64,000 nucleotides of DNA from Candidatus Oscillochloris fontis (GTDB lineage: Bacteria > Chloroflexota > Chloroflexia > Chloroflexales > Chloroflexaceae). Position numbers and translations under genes: made by a program. Numbering within the stretch: the stretch's first letter is position 1; every line of letters begins with the position of its first letter. Where the stretch lies: contig NZ_RYFD01000007.1 in assembly GCF_004138135.1 (NCBI RefSeq), positions 56,695 to 120,694 of the forward strand. Direction: 5' to 3'. The notes beneath the pieces were generated by a model. It saw only the letters and a list, made by a program, of their open reading frames with translations. It was not told the DNA's origin and ran no database searches. Shown piece after piece: positions 34,482 to 43,280 of the stretch.

Positions 34482-34769
34482 ATGATTCTCCCCAACCTCA
34501 CCACGATTACCATCGAGCGGCGGAGCTATGGTCGCCGCTATAGCGACCTGCCGGTGGATCATCTGGATATTGATGGTTTCATCATTGATTGCACCGGAGC
34601 CTATACCCGCCCCAACCACTATGATCTGCGCGTAGGCGATATTGTGCGCTGGCGCAGTGGTGAGCAGATCCTTGAGGCGATTATTGCCAGTGTGGAGCGC
34701 AGTAATGACCGCGTAGCCGTTTCGTTGCGTAATACAACCCCGCTCCCCGCCGATTTCTTCTTCTACTAA
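34482..34769 (+). CDS. Small soluble protein of unknown function
   Basis: A 95-residue protein that I do not recognise. It has no signal or membrane segment. The sequence alternates short beta-like stretches (I-D-G-F-I-I-D-C-T-G, then V-G-D-I-V-R-W-R-S-G-E-Q-I, then V-A-V-S-L-R), suggesting a small beta-barrel (KOW/SH3-like) fold. The stop immediately precedes the ATG of the MFS transporter, so the two are co-transcribed and probably translationally coupled. The start is supported by the -10 element directly upstream, implying leaderless translation. Confidence 0.65.
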   Translation: MILPNLTTITIERRSYGRRYSDLPVDHLDIDGFIIDCTGAYTRPNHYDLRVGDIVRWRSGEQILEAIIASVERSNDRVAVSLRNTTPLPADFFFY

Positions 34770-35957
34770 ATGGCCACCTCAACCCTCAAAACTACCCCCA
34801 ACCTCAGCCTGCTCCAGATCTTGGTGCTCTTACTCGGTCGGTTCACCTTTAATACCGGCTTCCGCGTGATCTACCCGCTGCTCCCACTGCTCGCCAATGG
34901 CTTGCAGGTGAGCCTCAGTATGGTCAGTCTCTTGGTGACGGTGCAGGTTGGGGCGACAATGCTCAGCCCGCTTGGTGGGATGTTGGCCGACCGCTTTGGG
35001 GAGCGGCGGAGTATGTTGATCGGGTTGGGGATCTTTATCTTCGGTGCGGCGATCTGTGCGCTGGCGAGCAGTTTTATGCCCTTTATGCTCGGCTATACCC
35101 TAATCGGCATCGCCACCGCGCTCTATATGTCGCCCGCGCAAGCCTACGCGAGTGCCCGCAGCGCCTATACCGAACGCGCCCGCATCCTGGGGTTGCTCGA
35201 ACTCAGTTGGGCCGCCTCGGCCCTGCTAGGGGTCGCCGCACTTACCCAACTGATTGCGTGGCAAGCCAGTTGGACTCCCGCCTTTGTGGTGCTGGGGATT
35301 GCCGCGCTACTCACCTTTGGCCTAACGATCATCCTACTCAGCCCCGGTACGCTCCAGCCGCATACCCGCACCACCACCACCACCGGCGGGCTTACATTAC
35401 TGCGCCGTAGCGACATCCTGGCCGCCCTTGGTATGATGTTCTTCCAACTCCTCGCCGCTGAGCTGATCTTTGTGATCTATGCCACCTGGCTCGAACGCGA
35501 TTTTGCCGCCAGCACCGAACAGATCGGCCTGATCTTTGGCCTGCTCGGTATCGTTGAGTTGGGTGGCGCACTCACCGCAACGCTCTTTACCGACCGCATC
35601 GGTAAGCGCCGCGCCGTACTGATCGGTTTTGCCGGGGTGGCGATCTTCCAAGCGCTGCTCCCACTCAGTAGTGGCCATTGGCTGCTCTTCCTAGCCCTCT
35701 TCCTGCTCTTCGATCTCTGCTTCGAGTTCGCCATCGTCTCGGCCTTCCCGCTTATGAGTGGGCTGACCGAACATGGACGCGGAACCGTCCTGGCGCTCAT
35801 GGTCGCCATGATGGGCCTAGGCCGTGTGGTTGGCTCGCTGGCTGGCCCGGCGCTCTTCCTGACAATTGGCATCTGGGGCAATGGGCTGTTGGCCGCCGCC
35901 GGGGCGATCATCGGGGTGCTGCTCTGCTTCTGGCTGGTGCCCGAAGGCCATGCGTGA
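34770..35957 (+). CDS. Major facilitator superfamily transporter
   Basis: A 395-residue transporter with 12 predicted helices. The cytoplasmic loop between helices 2 and 3 has G-G-M-L-A-D-R-F-G-E-R-R-S (residues about 70-82), the MFS motif A. A matching loop T-D-R-I-G-K-R-R-A in the second half is near residue 275. The pattern is that of drug/small-molecule efflux or sugar-type MFS carriers (MFS_1). The substrate cannot be inferred. It starts directly after the stop of the small upstream protein. Its own stop is 1 bp from an R2 repeat. Confidence 0.85.
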   Translation: MATSTLKTTPNLSLLQILVLLLGRFTFNTGFRVIYPLLPLLANGLQVSLSMVSLLVTVQVGATMLSPLGGMLADRFGERRSMLIGLGIFIFGAAICALASSFMPFMLGYTLIGIATALYMSPAQAYASARSAYTERARILGLLELSWAASALLGVAALTQLIAWQASWTPAFVVLGIAALLTFGLTIILLSPGTLQPHTRTTTTTGGLTLLRRSDILAALGMMFFQLLAAELIFVIYATWLERDFAASTEQIGLIFGLLGIVELGGALTATLFTDRIGKRRAVLIGFAGVAIFQALLPLSSGHWLLFLALFLLFDLCFEFAIVSAFPLMSGLTEHGRGTVLALMVAMMGLGRVVGSLAGPALFLTIGIWGNGLLAAAGAIIGVLLCFWLVPEGHA

Positions 35958-35958
35958 T

Positions 35959-36032
35959 GTAGGGGCGAAGCATCGCCCTCCATGGAGCATCGGGAACACG
36001 GTCTGGCGTGGCGGGCGATGCTTCGCCCCTAC
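35959..36032. repeat. R2-family palindromic repeat, clean copy
   Basis: A 74-bp inverted repeat with arms GTAGGGGCGAAGCATCGCCC and its complement around a core starting C-C-A-T-G-G-A-G-C-A-T-C-G-G-G-A-A. The core is the reverse of that in the copy at 27365, so the element has a direction. Confidence 0.9.
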
Positions 36033-36094
36033 GGGATGATCGCGGAACCCGGCCACCCATGAACCCGGTCTGGGTATTCGGTACCTTTAGCCTA

Positions 36095-36124
36095 TTGTTG
36101 CTCAAGCGCCCCAGGTTCTATAAT
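36095..36124 (+). promoter_or_regulatory. Candidate promoter of the Tad locus
   Basis: TTGTTG (36095-36100), 18-bp spacer and TATAAT (36119-36124), about 33 bp upstream of the first tadE-like gene, which also has a GGAGG ribosome site. The -35 is a half match. Confidence 0.5.
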
Positions 36125-36156
36125 CAAAGTACAGCAATCAGCAGCGGAGGTTCGCT

Positions 36157-36747
36157 ATGTGGCGCAGAGCAAATGGACAATCAATCGTCGAGATGGCATT
36201 CGTATTACCGATTCTCTTGGTGGTGCTCTTTGGCATCATGGAGTTTGGGTACATCATCTTTGCCTACTCTACGGTATCCCAGGCCGCCCGCAATGCAGCC
36301 GAGGCCGCCGCACAGTTGCCGCCCCAGCAGAGTTGGTTGGCCTATCGGAATGATCCTAGCCCACCCGTCAACTATCCTGGTTTTCGTGGTGATGCCTGTG
36401 TGCGCGCTGTCTATCAGGCCGCCGAGAGTGATGACACGATCTTTCCGGGGATCTCCAATGGACTCATCATCAGTTACCCGATGGATGATCCAGATGGTGA
36501 TGGTGAGATTGACCGCAATACCCGCAACCTGACCGACCGGGGGCCGGTTGAGGTCTCGATCACCTACCAAGTGCGCGGGATCACACCACTCTTCAACCTC
36601 TTCGATTTTGGCAATAATGGCACCATCACGCTGGCAGTAACGCAGCGTCGCTCAATCGAGAGCCTGGGCCGCGACCCAACCAAGACGAGTGGAATCGCTT
36701 GTGCCCGCGATGTGGCCGAGTGGCGCACAATCAACGAAGAAGATTAG
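36157..36747 (+). CDS. TadE-like pseudopilin
   Basis: A 196-residue protein of the TadE family, minor pilins of the Tad (Flp) secretion/pilus system. The N-terminus R-R-A-N-G-Q-S-I-V-E-M-A has a type IV pilin-like leader: cleavage after Gly7 would place Glu at +5. The following hydrophobic helix (residues 13-33, F-V-L-P-I-L-L-V-V-L-F-G-I-M-E-F-G) is the TadE hallmark. The rest is a secreted domain of about 150 residues with two cysteines. GGAGG lies 7 nt upstream. It opens a plus-strand locus of Tad genes; the processing peptidase is not in the window. Confidence 0.88.
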   Translation: MWRRANGQSIVEMAFVLPILLVVLFGIMEFGYIIFAYSTVSQAARNAAEAAAQLPPQQSWLAYRNDPSPPVNYPGFRGDACVRAVYQAAESDDTIFPGISNGLIISYPMDDPDGDGEIDRNTRNLTDRGPVEVSITYQVRGITPLFNLFDFGNNGTITLAVTQRRSIESLGRDPTKTSGIACARDVAEWRTINEED

Positions 36748-36772
36748 ATGTGATATGGTAAGGGGAACTGCT

Positions 36773-37369
36773 ATGTTTCGCCGCAATTGTTCCAAGCGAA
36801 GTTCTGGCCAAGCGCTAGTCGAGTTTGCGCTGGCTGCCACCCTCATCTTTACCCTGCTCGCGGCAGCGGTTGATCTGGGCCTGATCTTCTTTACCATGCA
36901 ATCACTACGCACCGCCGCCCAAGAGGGAGCCAACTTTGGTAGTTACCCACGAATTGTGACCAACAATGATGGCGCAATTACCGAGGTCAGACTCGACTAT
37001 GATAACATCGTCAATCGCGTGCGTGCGTCTGCTGGCGATCCCTCGACGGGCTTTGTTGATATGTATGATCTGAATAATAATAATAACGATGATGAATCCG
37101 ATTCCGGCGTTTTGAACTATAACAACTCAAATGCCTTCATTTATATCGAAAACCCACGCTTCGCCAATGGTAATCTGAGCAACACACCCACCGCATGCCC
37201 AACGACCACACCGCATCAGGGCATGCGCAACGCCGGTCAGTATTGCTATGTGCGGGTCACGGTGAGCTACAACTACCGCTTCTTCTTCCCGTTAGCGCCG
37301 GTCTTTAGCGATACCATCCGCTTGCGGGCAACCCATATGATGCAAATCCGTAGTACCTTTATTGGCTAG
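36773..37369 (+). CDS. TadE/TadF-like pseudopilin
   Basis: A 198-residue relative of the preceding protein. The ATG at 36773 follows AGGGG by 8 nt. K-R-S-S-G-Q-A-L-V-E-F-A gives a pilin-type cleavage site after Gly with Glu at +5, then a hydrophobic helix (L-I-F-T-L-L-A-A-A-V-D-L-G-L-I-F-F). The exported part includes a low-complexity acidic/Asn stretch (D-L-N-N-N-N-N-D-D-E) near residue 100 and two cysteines. A pair of TadE/TadF proteins is usual for Tad pili. Confidence 0.85.
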   Translation: MFRRNCSKRSSGQALVEFALAATLIFTLLAAAVDLGLIFFTMQSLRTAAQEGANFGSYPRIVTNNDGAITEVRLDYDNIVNRVRASAGDPSTGFVDMYDLNNNNNDDESDSGVLNYNNSNAFIYIENPRFANGNLSNTPTACPTTTPHQGMRNAGQYCYVRVTVSYNYRFFFPLAPVFSDTIRLRATHMMQIRSTFIG

Positions 37370-37444
37370 AGGAACCCAGAGACCAAACCTATGCAATCCA
37401 ACTCTTCTCGCACAGATCAACCAACACAAACAGGGAGGACGGTC

Positions 37445-39979
37445 ATGAACACACCTCGACGACAATTGCTGCGTCGGCTTGCCCGCCAACGCAAGCCCGG
37501 CCAGAGCATTCCGATCATCGCACTGATGATTCTCATTCTGGTGGCCATGGTCGGCCTCTCGGTTGACGTTGGCAACACCTTCTCCAAGGAGCGTCAAGCG
37601 GTCTCGGCATCTAACGCCGCCGCCTTGGCCGGGATGTCGGCCTATATGGAGCGCAGTTCGAGTACGCTCGATACCGCGATCTATCAGGCAATTGTAAAAT
37701 CGCTCGAATCCAACGGTATCATTGTTGGTGATGGCAGCAACAATACGGTTGAAGTGACCGCCAACTACCTTGATGCCCAGGGCGAGTTGCTCGCCGGTCA
37801 CCCGGTGGTTGGGTCGGGTGGTACGGCTCCCAACGGAGCCACCTACATCCACGTCCAACTCAATGGAACGGTCAATACCTCCTTCGCCCGTGTGGTCGGT
37901 CGCGAAGATCTACCGATCAATGCTGAGTCTCACGCTGGGCTCTGCCAGGTCAATTCGGGTGTCTATCCTATCGGCATTGAAAACGCCTATATCGGCAATG
38001 GCGTCTTCAATGATGTAGGCGTCACTGACCGTGCCACAGAGTACAAGGTGCTGAGCAATGGCTTGGTGCAGCGCCGCGTCTATGTGCGTGACGGTGACAA
38101 CACCCCTGGCCAGTTCGGCTGGCTGCGCTGGCCAGAAGATAAAGGCGAGTTGGGCCAAAATGCTGGGAGCGCCGGTGAGTTGGCGCAGAGCATCAAAGGC
38201 GACGGCAACCTTGACTGGGGCTTCGATGAGGCTCCCTGGCCAAGCAATGAGACCGTTCCCGAAGGCTATCCCACTAATCCGCATTCGCTCAATGCCGGTG
38301 ACTGGGTCTGGGGGAGTTCGGGGTGGAGCAATAGCAATGCGCTCGATACTGCCATCCAGCAGCACATTGATAACAGCACGATTATGATCCTGCCGATCTA
38401 TGATCGTATGGTTGGCCAGGGTGACAATGCCAGCGTGCGTGTGGTCAACTTTGGTAGCTTCATCATCGTGGGTCGTGGGCGTGATAGAAACCGCCCCTAC
38501 TTCGACATGATCTACCTGGGGCCGCCTTCGCGCCAGTACAATGTCTGCTCGCAGATGCCACCACCGCCGGAAGAGATCAACCTGCTCGACCTGGCCGGGA
38601 ATGTCTCCTTCTATCCAGAGTATCAGATCATCCCCACCATGCAGAAGCCAATCCAGTATGTGGTGGTGCTCGATGCCTCCGGTTCGATGAGTGCCAACTT
38701 TGATGGCCAGTGCAACAATAGTGGCGGGGTCAAGCAGTGCGCCAACGGCCCGGCAGGCTTCCCTGCTGTGAATGTGAGCAATACTGGCTACGATTATTGG
38801 TGGACAACCGAGAGCCAGCGGCGCATCTATGTGGCCAAGAAGGCGCTGGAGCGCTTGGTGACGCTGACCAACATGCCGGGGAATCCGGGCTATACCAATA
38901 CTCGCCCCTCCGACCAGATGGCGGTGGTTTGGTTCAACGAAGCTGTTTCTTCCAGCAATGTCCAAGCCTTCTCCAATAACCCGACCACGCTCAAGAACTT
39001 CATCAAGAAACTCAACAATGTAAATGGTAATTACCGCAGTGCTGGTGGTACCAACGGTGCCGGTGGCCTCTACCGCGCCAGTCTGCTCTACCAGAACGCA
39101 CCCAAGACAGTCAGCTTCAACGGGAGTAACGTTGAGTACAAGCGTGTGGTGCTCTTCCTGACCGACGGTGTCTCCAACTACTTCCTCAATACGAGCGCGA
39201 GCGATCTGAAAGGCCCGTTGAGCTCGTATAACACCTTCAAGAAGAATAGCACCTGCTATAACCTGGGCAGTAAGGCAATCGAGAGTGCCTCCTGCCAGAC
39301 CACCGAGGTGGGTGGTACCTACAAGAAGGACAGCAAGACCTATGATCGCCCAATCACCCAGATGATCCTGACCAGTCAGAATAATCTGCGCAACAGCACG
39401 ATCAATGCCGAGGTCTTTGTCATCGCGCTCTCGAACATCCCAGCAACCGGGTTGAGTACTGGTATTCCTTCACAGTCGGACTACTTCTTCCCCGCACCCA
39501 GCCTCCAGGTGGCTGCGGATGGAACGACCAATGTTGATCAGATCATTGATACGATCAACACCAAGGTCGAGACTAACGAGTGTGTGGTTGGCGCAAGCGG
39601 AAGCACCAGTAGCATCATTACGGAATCTGAGTTTGGCAGCAATCCGAGTGGCTTCAGCTACCCGCAGGTGGGTCTGGTGACGATCTCGAACGAGACCAAC
39701 AGCTACACGTCACCCATTCTGGCCGGTGATAATGGTGCGCTGCGCTACCACTTCACGGCCATCCCGCAGGGAACCTATCGCTTGCAGGCATTCATGTACT
39801 ACCGCCACCCGCTCGATCCCGAAGGGGTCTCGGCACGTATGTATGGCAACCTCTTCAGCGGTGGCGCAAGTGCGCAGGATATGACGGTCTATGTCACGCC
39901 AGACGCAGTCACGACCTCGAACCGCATCGAGTTGCCACTAACGCTCAAACTGACCGGCAATGTCTGTCCGGCAAATTAG
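37445..39979 (+). CDS. TadG-like protein with von Willebrand factor A domain
   Basis: An 844-residue envelope protein. The start at 37445 follows GGGAGG; an ATG 18 codons earlier is less likely. A basic N-terminus and one helix (residues about 22-40, I-I-A-L-M-I-L-I-L-V-A-M-V-G-L) resemble TadG, and the adjoining V-D-V-G-N-T-F-S-K-E-R-Q-A-V-S-A-S-N-A-A is the Flp/TadG signature. A vWA domain follows, with the metal-binding D-A-S-G-S-M-S near residue 409 and L-T-D-G-V-S-N near 575. The C-terminal 130 residues form an extracellular beta domain. TadG is thought to anchor the pilus and contribute to adhesion; vWA domains bind protein or matrix ligands. Confidence 0.88.
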   Translation: MNTPRRQLLRRLARQRKPGQSIPIIALMILILVAMVGLSVDVGNTFSKERQAVSASNAAALAGMSAYMERSSSTLDTAIYQAIVKSLESNGIIVGDGSNNTVEVTANYLDAQGELLAGHPVVGSGGTAPNGATYIHVQLNGTVNTSFARVVGREDLPINAESHAGLCQVNSGVYPIGIENAYIGNGVFNDVGVTDRATEYKVLSNGLVQRRVYVRDGDNTPGQFGWLRWPEDKGELGQNAGSAGELAQSIKGDGNLDWGFDEAPWPSNETVPEGYPTNPHSLNAGDWVWGSSGWSNSNALDTAIQQHIDNSTIMILPIYDRMVGQGDNASVRVVNFGSFIIVGRGRDRNRPYFDMIYLGPPSRQYNVCSQMPPPPEEINLLDLAGNVSFYPEYQIIPTMQKPIQYVVVLDASGSMSANFDGQCNNSGGVKQCANGPAGFPAVNVSNTGYDYWWTTESQRRIYVAKKALERLVTLTNMPGNPGYTNTRPSDQMAVVWFNEAVSSSNVQAFSNNPTTLKNFIKKLNNVNGNYRSAGGTNGAGGLYRASLLYQNAPKTVSFNGSNVEYKRVVLFLTDGVSNYFLNTSASDLKGPLSSYNTFKKNSTCYNLGSKAIESASCQTTEVGGTYKKDSKTYDRPITQMILTSQNNLRNSTINAEVFVIALSNIPATGLSTGIPSQSDYFFPAPSLQVAADGTTNVDQIIDTINTKVETNECVVGASGSTSSIITESEFGSNPSGFSYPQVGLVTISNETNSYTSPILAGDNGALRYHFTAIPQGTYRLQAFMYYRHPLDPEGVSARMYGNLFSGGASAQDMTVYVTPDAVTTSNRIELPLTLKLTGNVCPAN

Positions 39980-39986
39980 CTGTATT

Positions 39987-40066
39987 GGGTGGTGTTGGGC
40001 GGCTTCGCCGCCCAACACCACCCAAAAAAGATCTTCGGGGGCGGTGAAACCGCCCCCGCCCCCCTA
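39987..40066 (+). repeat. M1-family element (D), partial
   Basis: The variable hairpin 39987-40023 (arm GGGTGGTGTTGGGCGGC, loop TTC, perfect complement) is followed by AAAAAAGATCTTC and the G/C hairpin. Outer ends are missing. The remaining 39980-40282 gap holds nothing else I can support except the AGGAGG ribosome site before the Kelch-type gene. Confidence 0.75.
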
Positions 40067-40282
40067 TCGCTCTGGTACAACCCCCATGATACACTGCCAC
40101 TAACCAACCCGTTGGTATGAGGCATCTTGCAACACTCTTCTCGGCACGCGCTCGCTCCCCAATCCTCCCTGGACGTTTCGCCTATAGGAATGCGGCATGC
40201 GGGAACACCTCAATCGGCGTAGCGTGCGCTCATCCAACCCACACACAATAGTCTGGCAATCGCACTCTTTAGGAGGTGCCCC

Positions 40283-43012
40283 ATGGTACCCAAGGTTTTG
40301 GATCGTCGTTTGATGCGCAATACGGGTCTGTTACTGATTGTTCTCACCCTGACAACGATCATGGCCGGGCGACCCAGCCTTGCCGCGAATGCCTCGAAAT
40401 CGGTACCACTCGATAATACCCAGGGCAACTTCGCTACGGGTGTCTTCCAACGGACTGCACTTGGCCCGCAGGATCTAGCTGATCTCGTCAGTTTCGCCTA
40501 CGGCCAAAATGAGATCAATGATGCCCCTGGTATGGTGCAACTCGCTCCCGCCGGGGTGCTCAAGCCATGGACAGAGTTTAACCCACCCTTGCCGTATGCA
40601 CTGACCAATGCCGGTGTCACCGCCATGGGCAACTACATTTATGTCATCGGCGGTATCTATGCCGGTGAAGGCGGACGCAGCGATCAGGTCTATTGGGCCA
40701 AAGCAGATCCTACCAATGGGAATCTCGTCGGCGATTGGCAAGCAACGCCTATGCCAGCAACCCAGTTGATTATCGATTCATCACCTACCTTTAATGAGGT
40801 TATTAGTCTTGCAGAGTGTAGGGCCAGCACCGCCAATCTCGCCGCCCGTAGCGATGTGGGTGTAGCCAGTTTGGACAAAGATAGCACCACTGGTTATATC
40901 TATGTTATCGGCGGGGTCTTCAAAGGCGCTGATTGTAGTACCGAGTACTCAACCGCCGTCATCCAGCGCGCCACGGTCAATAAGACGACGGGTGCGTTAA
41001 CATGGACAACCTTCAGCAGTTCGGTATCGCTGCCTAGCCCAGAATTTCCTGATAATGGAAGCAGCACAGCCTCACGCCTGCTAGGTGCCGACTCAATCTC
41101 CACCACGGTGGTGCCCTACCGCGATGGCAATACCATGCGCTACTTCCTCTATGTGGTGGGAGGCAAGAGTCGGTTTATTGAAGGTGAATATGCAGTACCC
41201 TATATAGTTTTACGGGGTGAACCCAAGGATCGCGCCCTGGCCAGCGTCTACTACACCGAGATTGATCTGGACACTGGCAACTTCAAGCACCCGGTGAGTG
41301 GCAGCACGAGCAGCGTTTGGGTGCGCGACAGCGACATCCAACTGCGTAATGCACCAACCCAGAACCAAGGACTCTGGGGCGCGGGGATCAGCGGTACCAC
41401 GATTCTGGATGGCACCCTGATGAAGTCTATGATCTACTTGGCGGGGGGCCAGTTAAACATCGCGGCATCCCCCACCTTCAACAACTTCGTCTACCGCGCT
41501 GATCTGGGTACGAATGGTACCCTCAACTGGGGCGGTACAGATCGCACCCAGACGGTTGGCCCCGATGAGGTTGGTATGGTTGGGCGGCGAGGTATGGGAC
41601 TAGTAGCCTCCAACGGCAAGCTCTACTTCATCGCCGGGAACACTACCAATCCCCCCTCAGGCATCGAAAACAGCGTCCCGACCGCCTTCTACGATGAAAA
41701 TGGCGATCTGATCAAGGTGGATGACACTAACTTCATCATCGGTACCGATGACAAAGTGCTGGCGGTTGGCGATACCGATGGGCGCTACAATAGTGGCGTG
41801 GCGATGATCGAAGGGCTCTTGGATGGCACCAACGAGATTCCGGGTTGGATTTATGTGATTGGTGGCCAAGATAATCAAGGTGACGTAACAGGCACCATCT
41901 TCCGGGGCCAAGTGGGTGGCGACGACGCCCTTAATGATATCCGTGCCCGTGATGGCTGGTACTACTCACCCGTCTTCCAGACCTCCTACGTCTTTGGCGA
42001 GGGGCAGTGGATCAAGTACATCCAGGCACGGCTGCTCAAGTTCCACTGGGCCTCGTACTTTGAGCGCGGCAGCAACGAAAATGCCGACATCCAGATCTAC
42101 TTCCGCGCCAAACAGACCGCCAGTGGTCAGTGTGGGACGGATACCTTCACCAGCAGTGATGCATGGCAAGGACCGCTCGATGGTTATGCAGGCAATGCGC
42201 TTTACTCACAACATCCAGTCAATCTCAAGGTATATAACGAATACAACCTCGAAGCCAACTTTACGGATGCCTACCTCGTCGGTAACTGCGTGCAGTACCG
42301 CGCCAAACTGATCCAGGGTAGTGGTAGTCGGAGTACCAGCCCCAAACTGTTGAGCGTCTATGTGACTCGCGAGATCGTCGGTGGGGTGAACCTGATCGTC
42401 CCAGAGAATGGCTTCGCGGTGACCACCAATGATAATCAGGTTGCCTCCATGGCGATCAAGATTCAGAATCTCGTCAACGGCCAAACCTCGGAAACCATCA
42501 CCCTCAACCAAGCCCTGGAAGCGATCAGTGGGGTTGGCACCGGCTCCTTCTATGTCCACCTGTGTATTGCGCGTAACGATCTGGTCGAGGGCGATCCCGT
42601 CTACCCAACTCTCACTCTACCTAACCCGAATGAGGTCAGTTTTGATCCGCTGGTACCGGCGAACTTCAGAGATCTCTGTCCCTACTATGCCGACATCCAG
42701 ACCGCAACCGCAATGGAAGCAGAGCCTCTCAATCTGATGTCCACCGATCCCTTCAGTGGGAAATCCTACTGGTACGCGAATGATGGCGTCAACTACCCAA
42801 ATGTACCTGATCTCATCAAGAGCGCCTTCAAGGAAGATGGATACTACACAATAGGGCTACTGTTAGACACGAGCAACCTCATTCCAGAGGAGGATGCGAG
42901 CCAACCGGCGTTAGGCGAAAGTACCGACAACCAGAGCACCCGATTTACGCCCCTGATCCAATTCACCGTCAGGAACCTCAACAAGGTCTATTTACCGGTG
43001 GTGGTTCGGTAG
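40283..43012 (+). CDS. Secreted Kelch-repeat protein in the Tad locus
   Basis: A 909-residue exported protein with an AGGAGG site before the ATG. The signal peptide has a basic start and the core L-L-L-I-V-L-T-L-T-T-I-M-A-G, with likely cleavage near A-A-N-A (residue 37). Kelch-type motifs recur near residues 118, 205, 287, 380, 447 and 522 (Y-I-Y-V-I-G-G, F-L-Y-V-V-G-G, M-I-Y-L-A-G-G, W-I-Y-V-I-G-G), giving a likely six-bladed beta-propeller. The last 350 residues form other beta domains. The protein ends in K-V-Y-L-P-V-V-V-R, a tail I associate with secreted Chloroflexi proteins. Position between tadG and cpaB suggests a pilus-associated adhesin or surface sensor. The stop TAG belongs to an R1 repeat. 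Confidence 0.75.
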   Translation: MVPKVLDRRLMRNTGLLLIVLTLTTIMAGRPSLAANASKSVPLDNTQGNFATGVFQRTALGPQDLADLVSFAYGQNEINDAPGMVQLAPAGVLKPWTEFNPPLPYALTNAGVTAMGNYIYVIGGIYAGEGGRSDQVYWAKADPTNGNLVGDWQATPMPATQLIIDSSPTFNEVISLAECRASTANLAARSDVGVASLDKDSTTGYIYVIGGVFKGADCSTEYSTAVIQRATVNKTTGALTWTTFSSSVSLPSPEFPDNGSSTASRLLGADSISTTVVPYRDGNTMRYFLYVVGGKSRFIEGEYAVPYIVLRGEPKDRALASVYYTEIDLDTGNFKHPVSGSTSSVWVRDSDIQLRNAPTQNQGLWGAGISGTTILDGTLMKSMIYLAGGQLNIAASPTFNNFVYRADLGTNGTLNWGGTDRTQTVGPDEVGMVGRRGMGLVASNGKLYFIAGNTTNPPSGIENSVPTAFYDENGDLIKVDDTNFIIGTDDKVLAVGDTDGRYNSGVAMIEGLLDGTNEIPGWIYVIGGQDNQGDVTGTIFRGQVGGDDALNDIRARDGWYYSPVFQTSYVFGEGQWIKYIQARLLKFHWASYFERGSNENADIQIYFRAKQTASGQCGTDTFTSSDAWQGPLDGYAGNALYSQHPVNLKVYNEYNLEANFTDAYLVGNCVQYRAKLIQGSGSRSTSPKLLSVYVTREIVGGVNLIVPENGFAVTTNDNQVASMAIKIQNLVNGQTSETITLNQALEAISGVGTGSFYVHLCIARNDLVEGDPVYPTLTLPNPNEVSFDPLVPANFRDLCPYYADIQTATAMEAEPLNLMSTDPFSGKSYWYANDGVNYPNVPDLIKSAFKEDGYYTIGLLLDTSNLIPEEDASQPALGESTDNQSTRFTPLIQFTVRNLNKVYLPVVVR

Positions 43013-43200
43013 AGACGGCCCGGTAGGGCATGGGCAAAGTCCTTGGGGCTGAAGCCCCAAACCCCAATTTTTGTTGTTTTTTGGCGGCTACACCGCCAAA
43101 AAACAACAAAAAAGATCTTCGGGGGCGGCGAAGCCGCCCCCGAACCCCCACCGGAGGTAACTTTACCCATGCCCTAGACGGCCCGGTGGGTCGTCTCCAC
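43009..43200. repeat. R1-type hairpin interrupted by an M1 insertion
   Basis: Removing the M1 element (43024-43176) and one copy of the 10-bp duplication restores GTAGAGACGGCCC followed by GGGTCGTCTCCAC, a near-palindrome of the R1 type. The hairpin sits at the stop codon of the Kelch-repeat gene. Confidence 0.75.
43024..43176 (+). mobile_element. M1-family MITE (E), complete, with 10-bp target duplication
   Basis: A 153-bp element with terminal inverted repeats TAGGGCATGGGCAAAGT and ACTTTACCCATGCCCTA (one mismatch). It is flanked by perfect direct repeats GACGGCCCGG at 43014-43023 and 43177-43186. Internally it carries three hairpins: TTGGGGCT/AGCCCCAA, the variable stem TTGTTGTTTTTTGGCGG with its complement, and the G/C stem. 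It has no coding capacity. Confidence 0.9.
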
Positions 43201-43280
43201 TGCCCTAGCGGCGTATGCTATACTGTACTCTCAGAAACTCGTGGTACCTGTGCGCTGCCTGATAAGGAAGGAAGCCCCCT

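Noticed and set aside
37445..39979. TadG-like protein as a third pilin-processed pseudopilin
   Set aside because: The K-P-G-Q-S-I-P-I-I-A segment resembles a leader site but has Ile, not Glu, at +5; it fits a stably anchored TadG better.
43024..43176. Transposase gene inside the M1 or M2 elements
   Set aside because: The elements are 130-153 bp with no coding capacity, and no transposase-like protein is encoded anywhere in the window.
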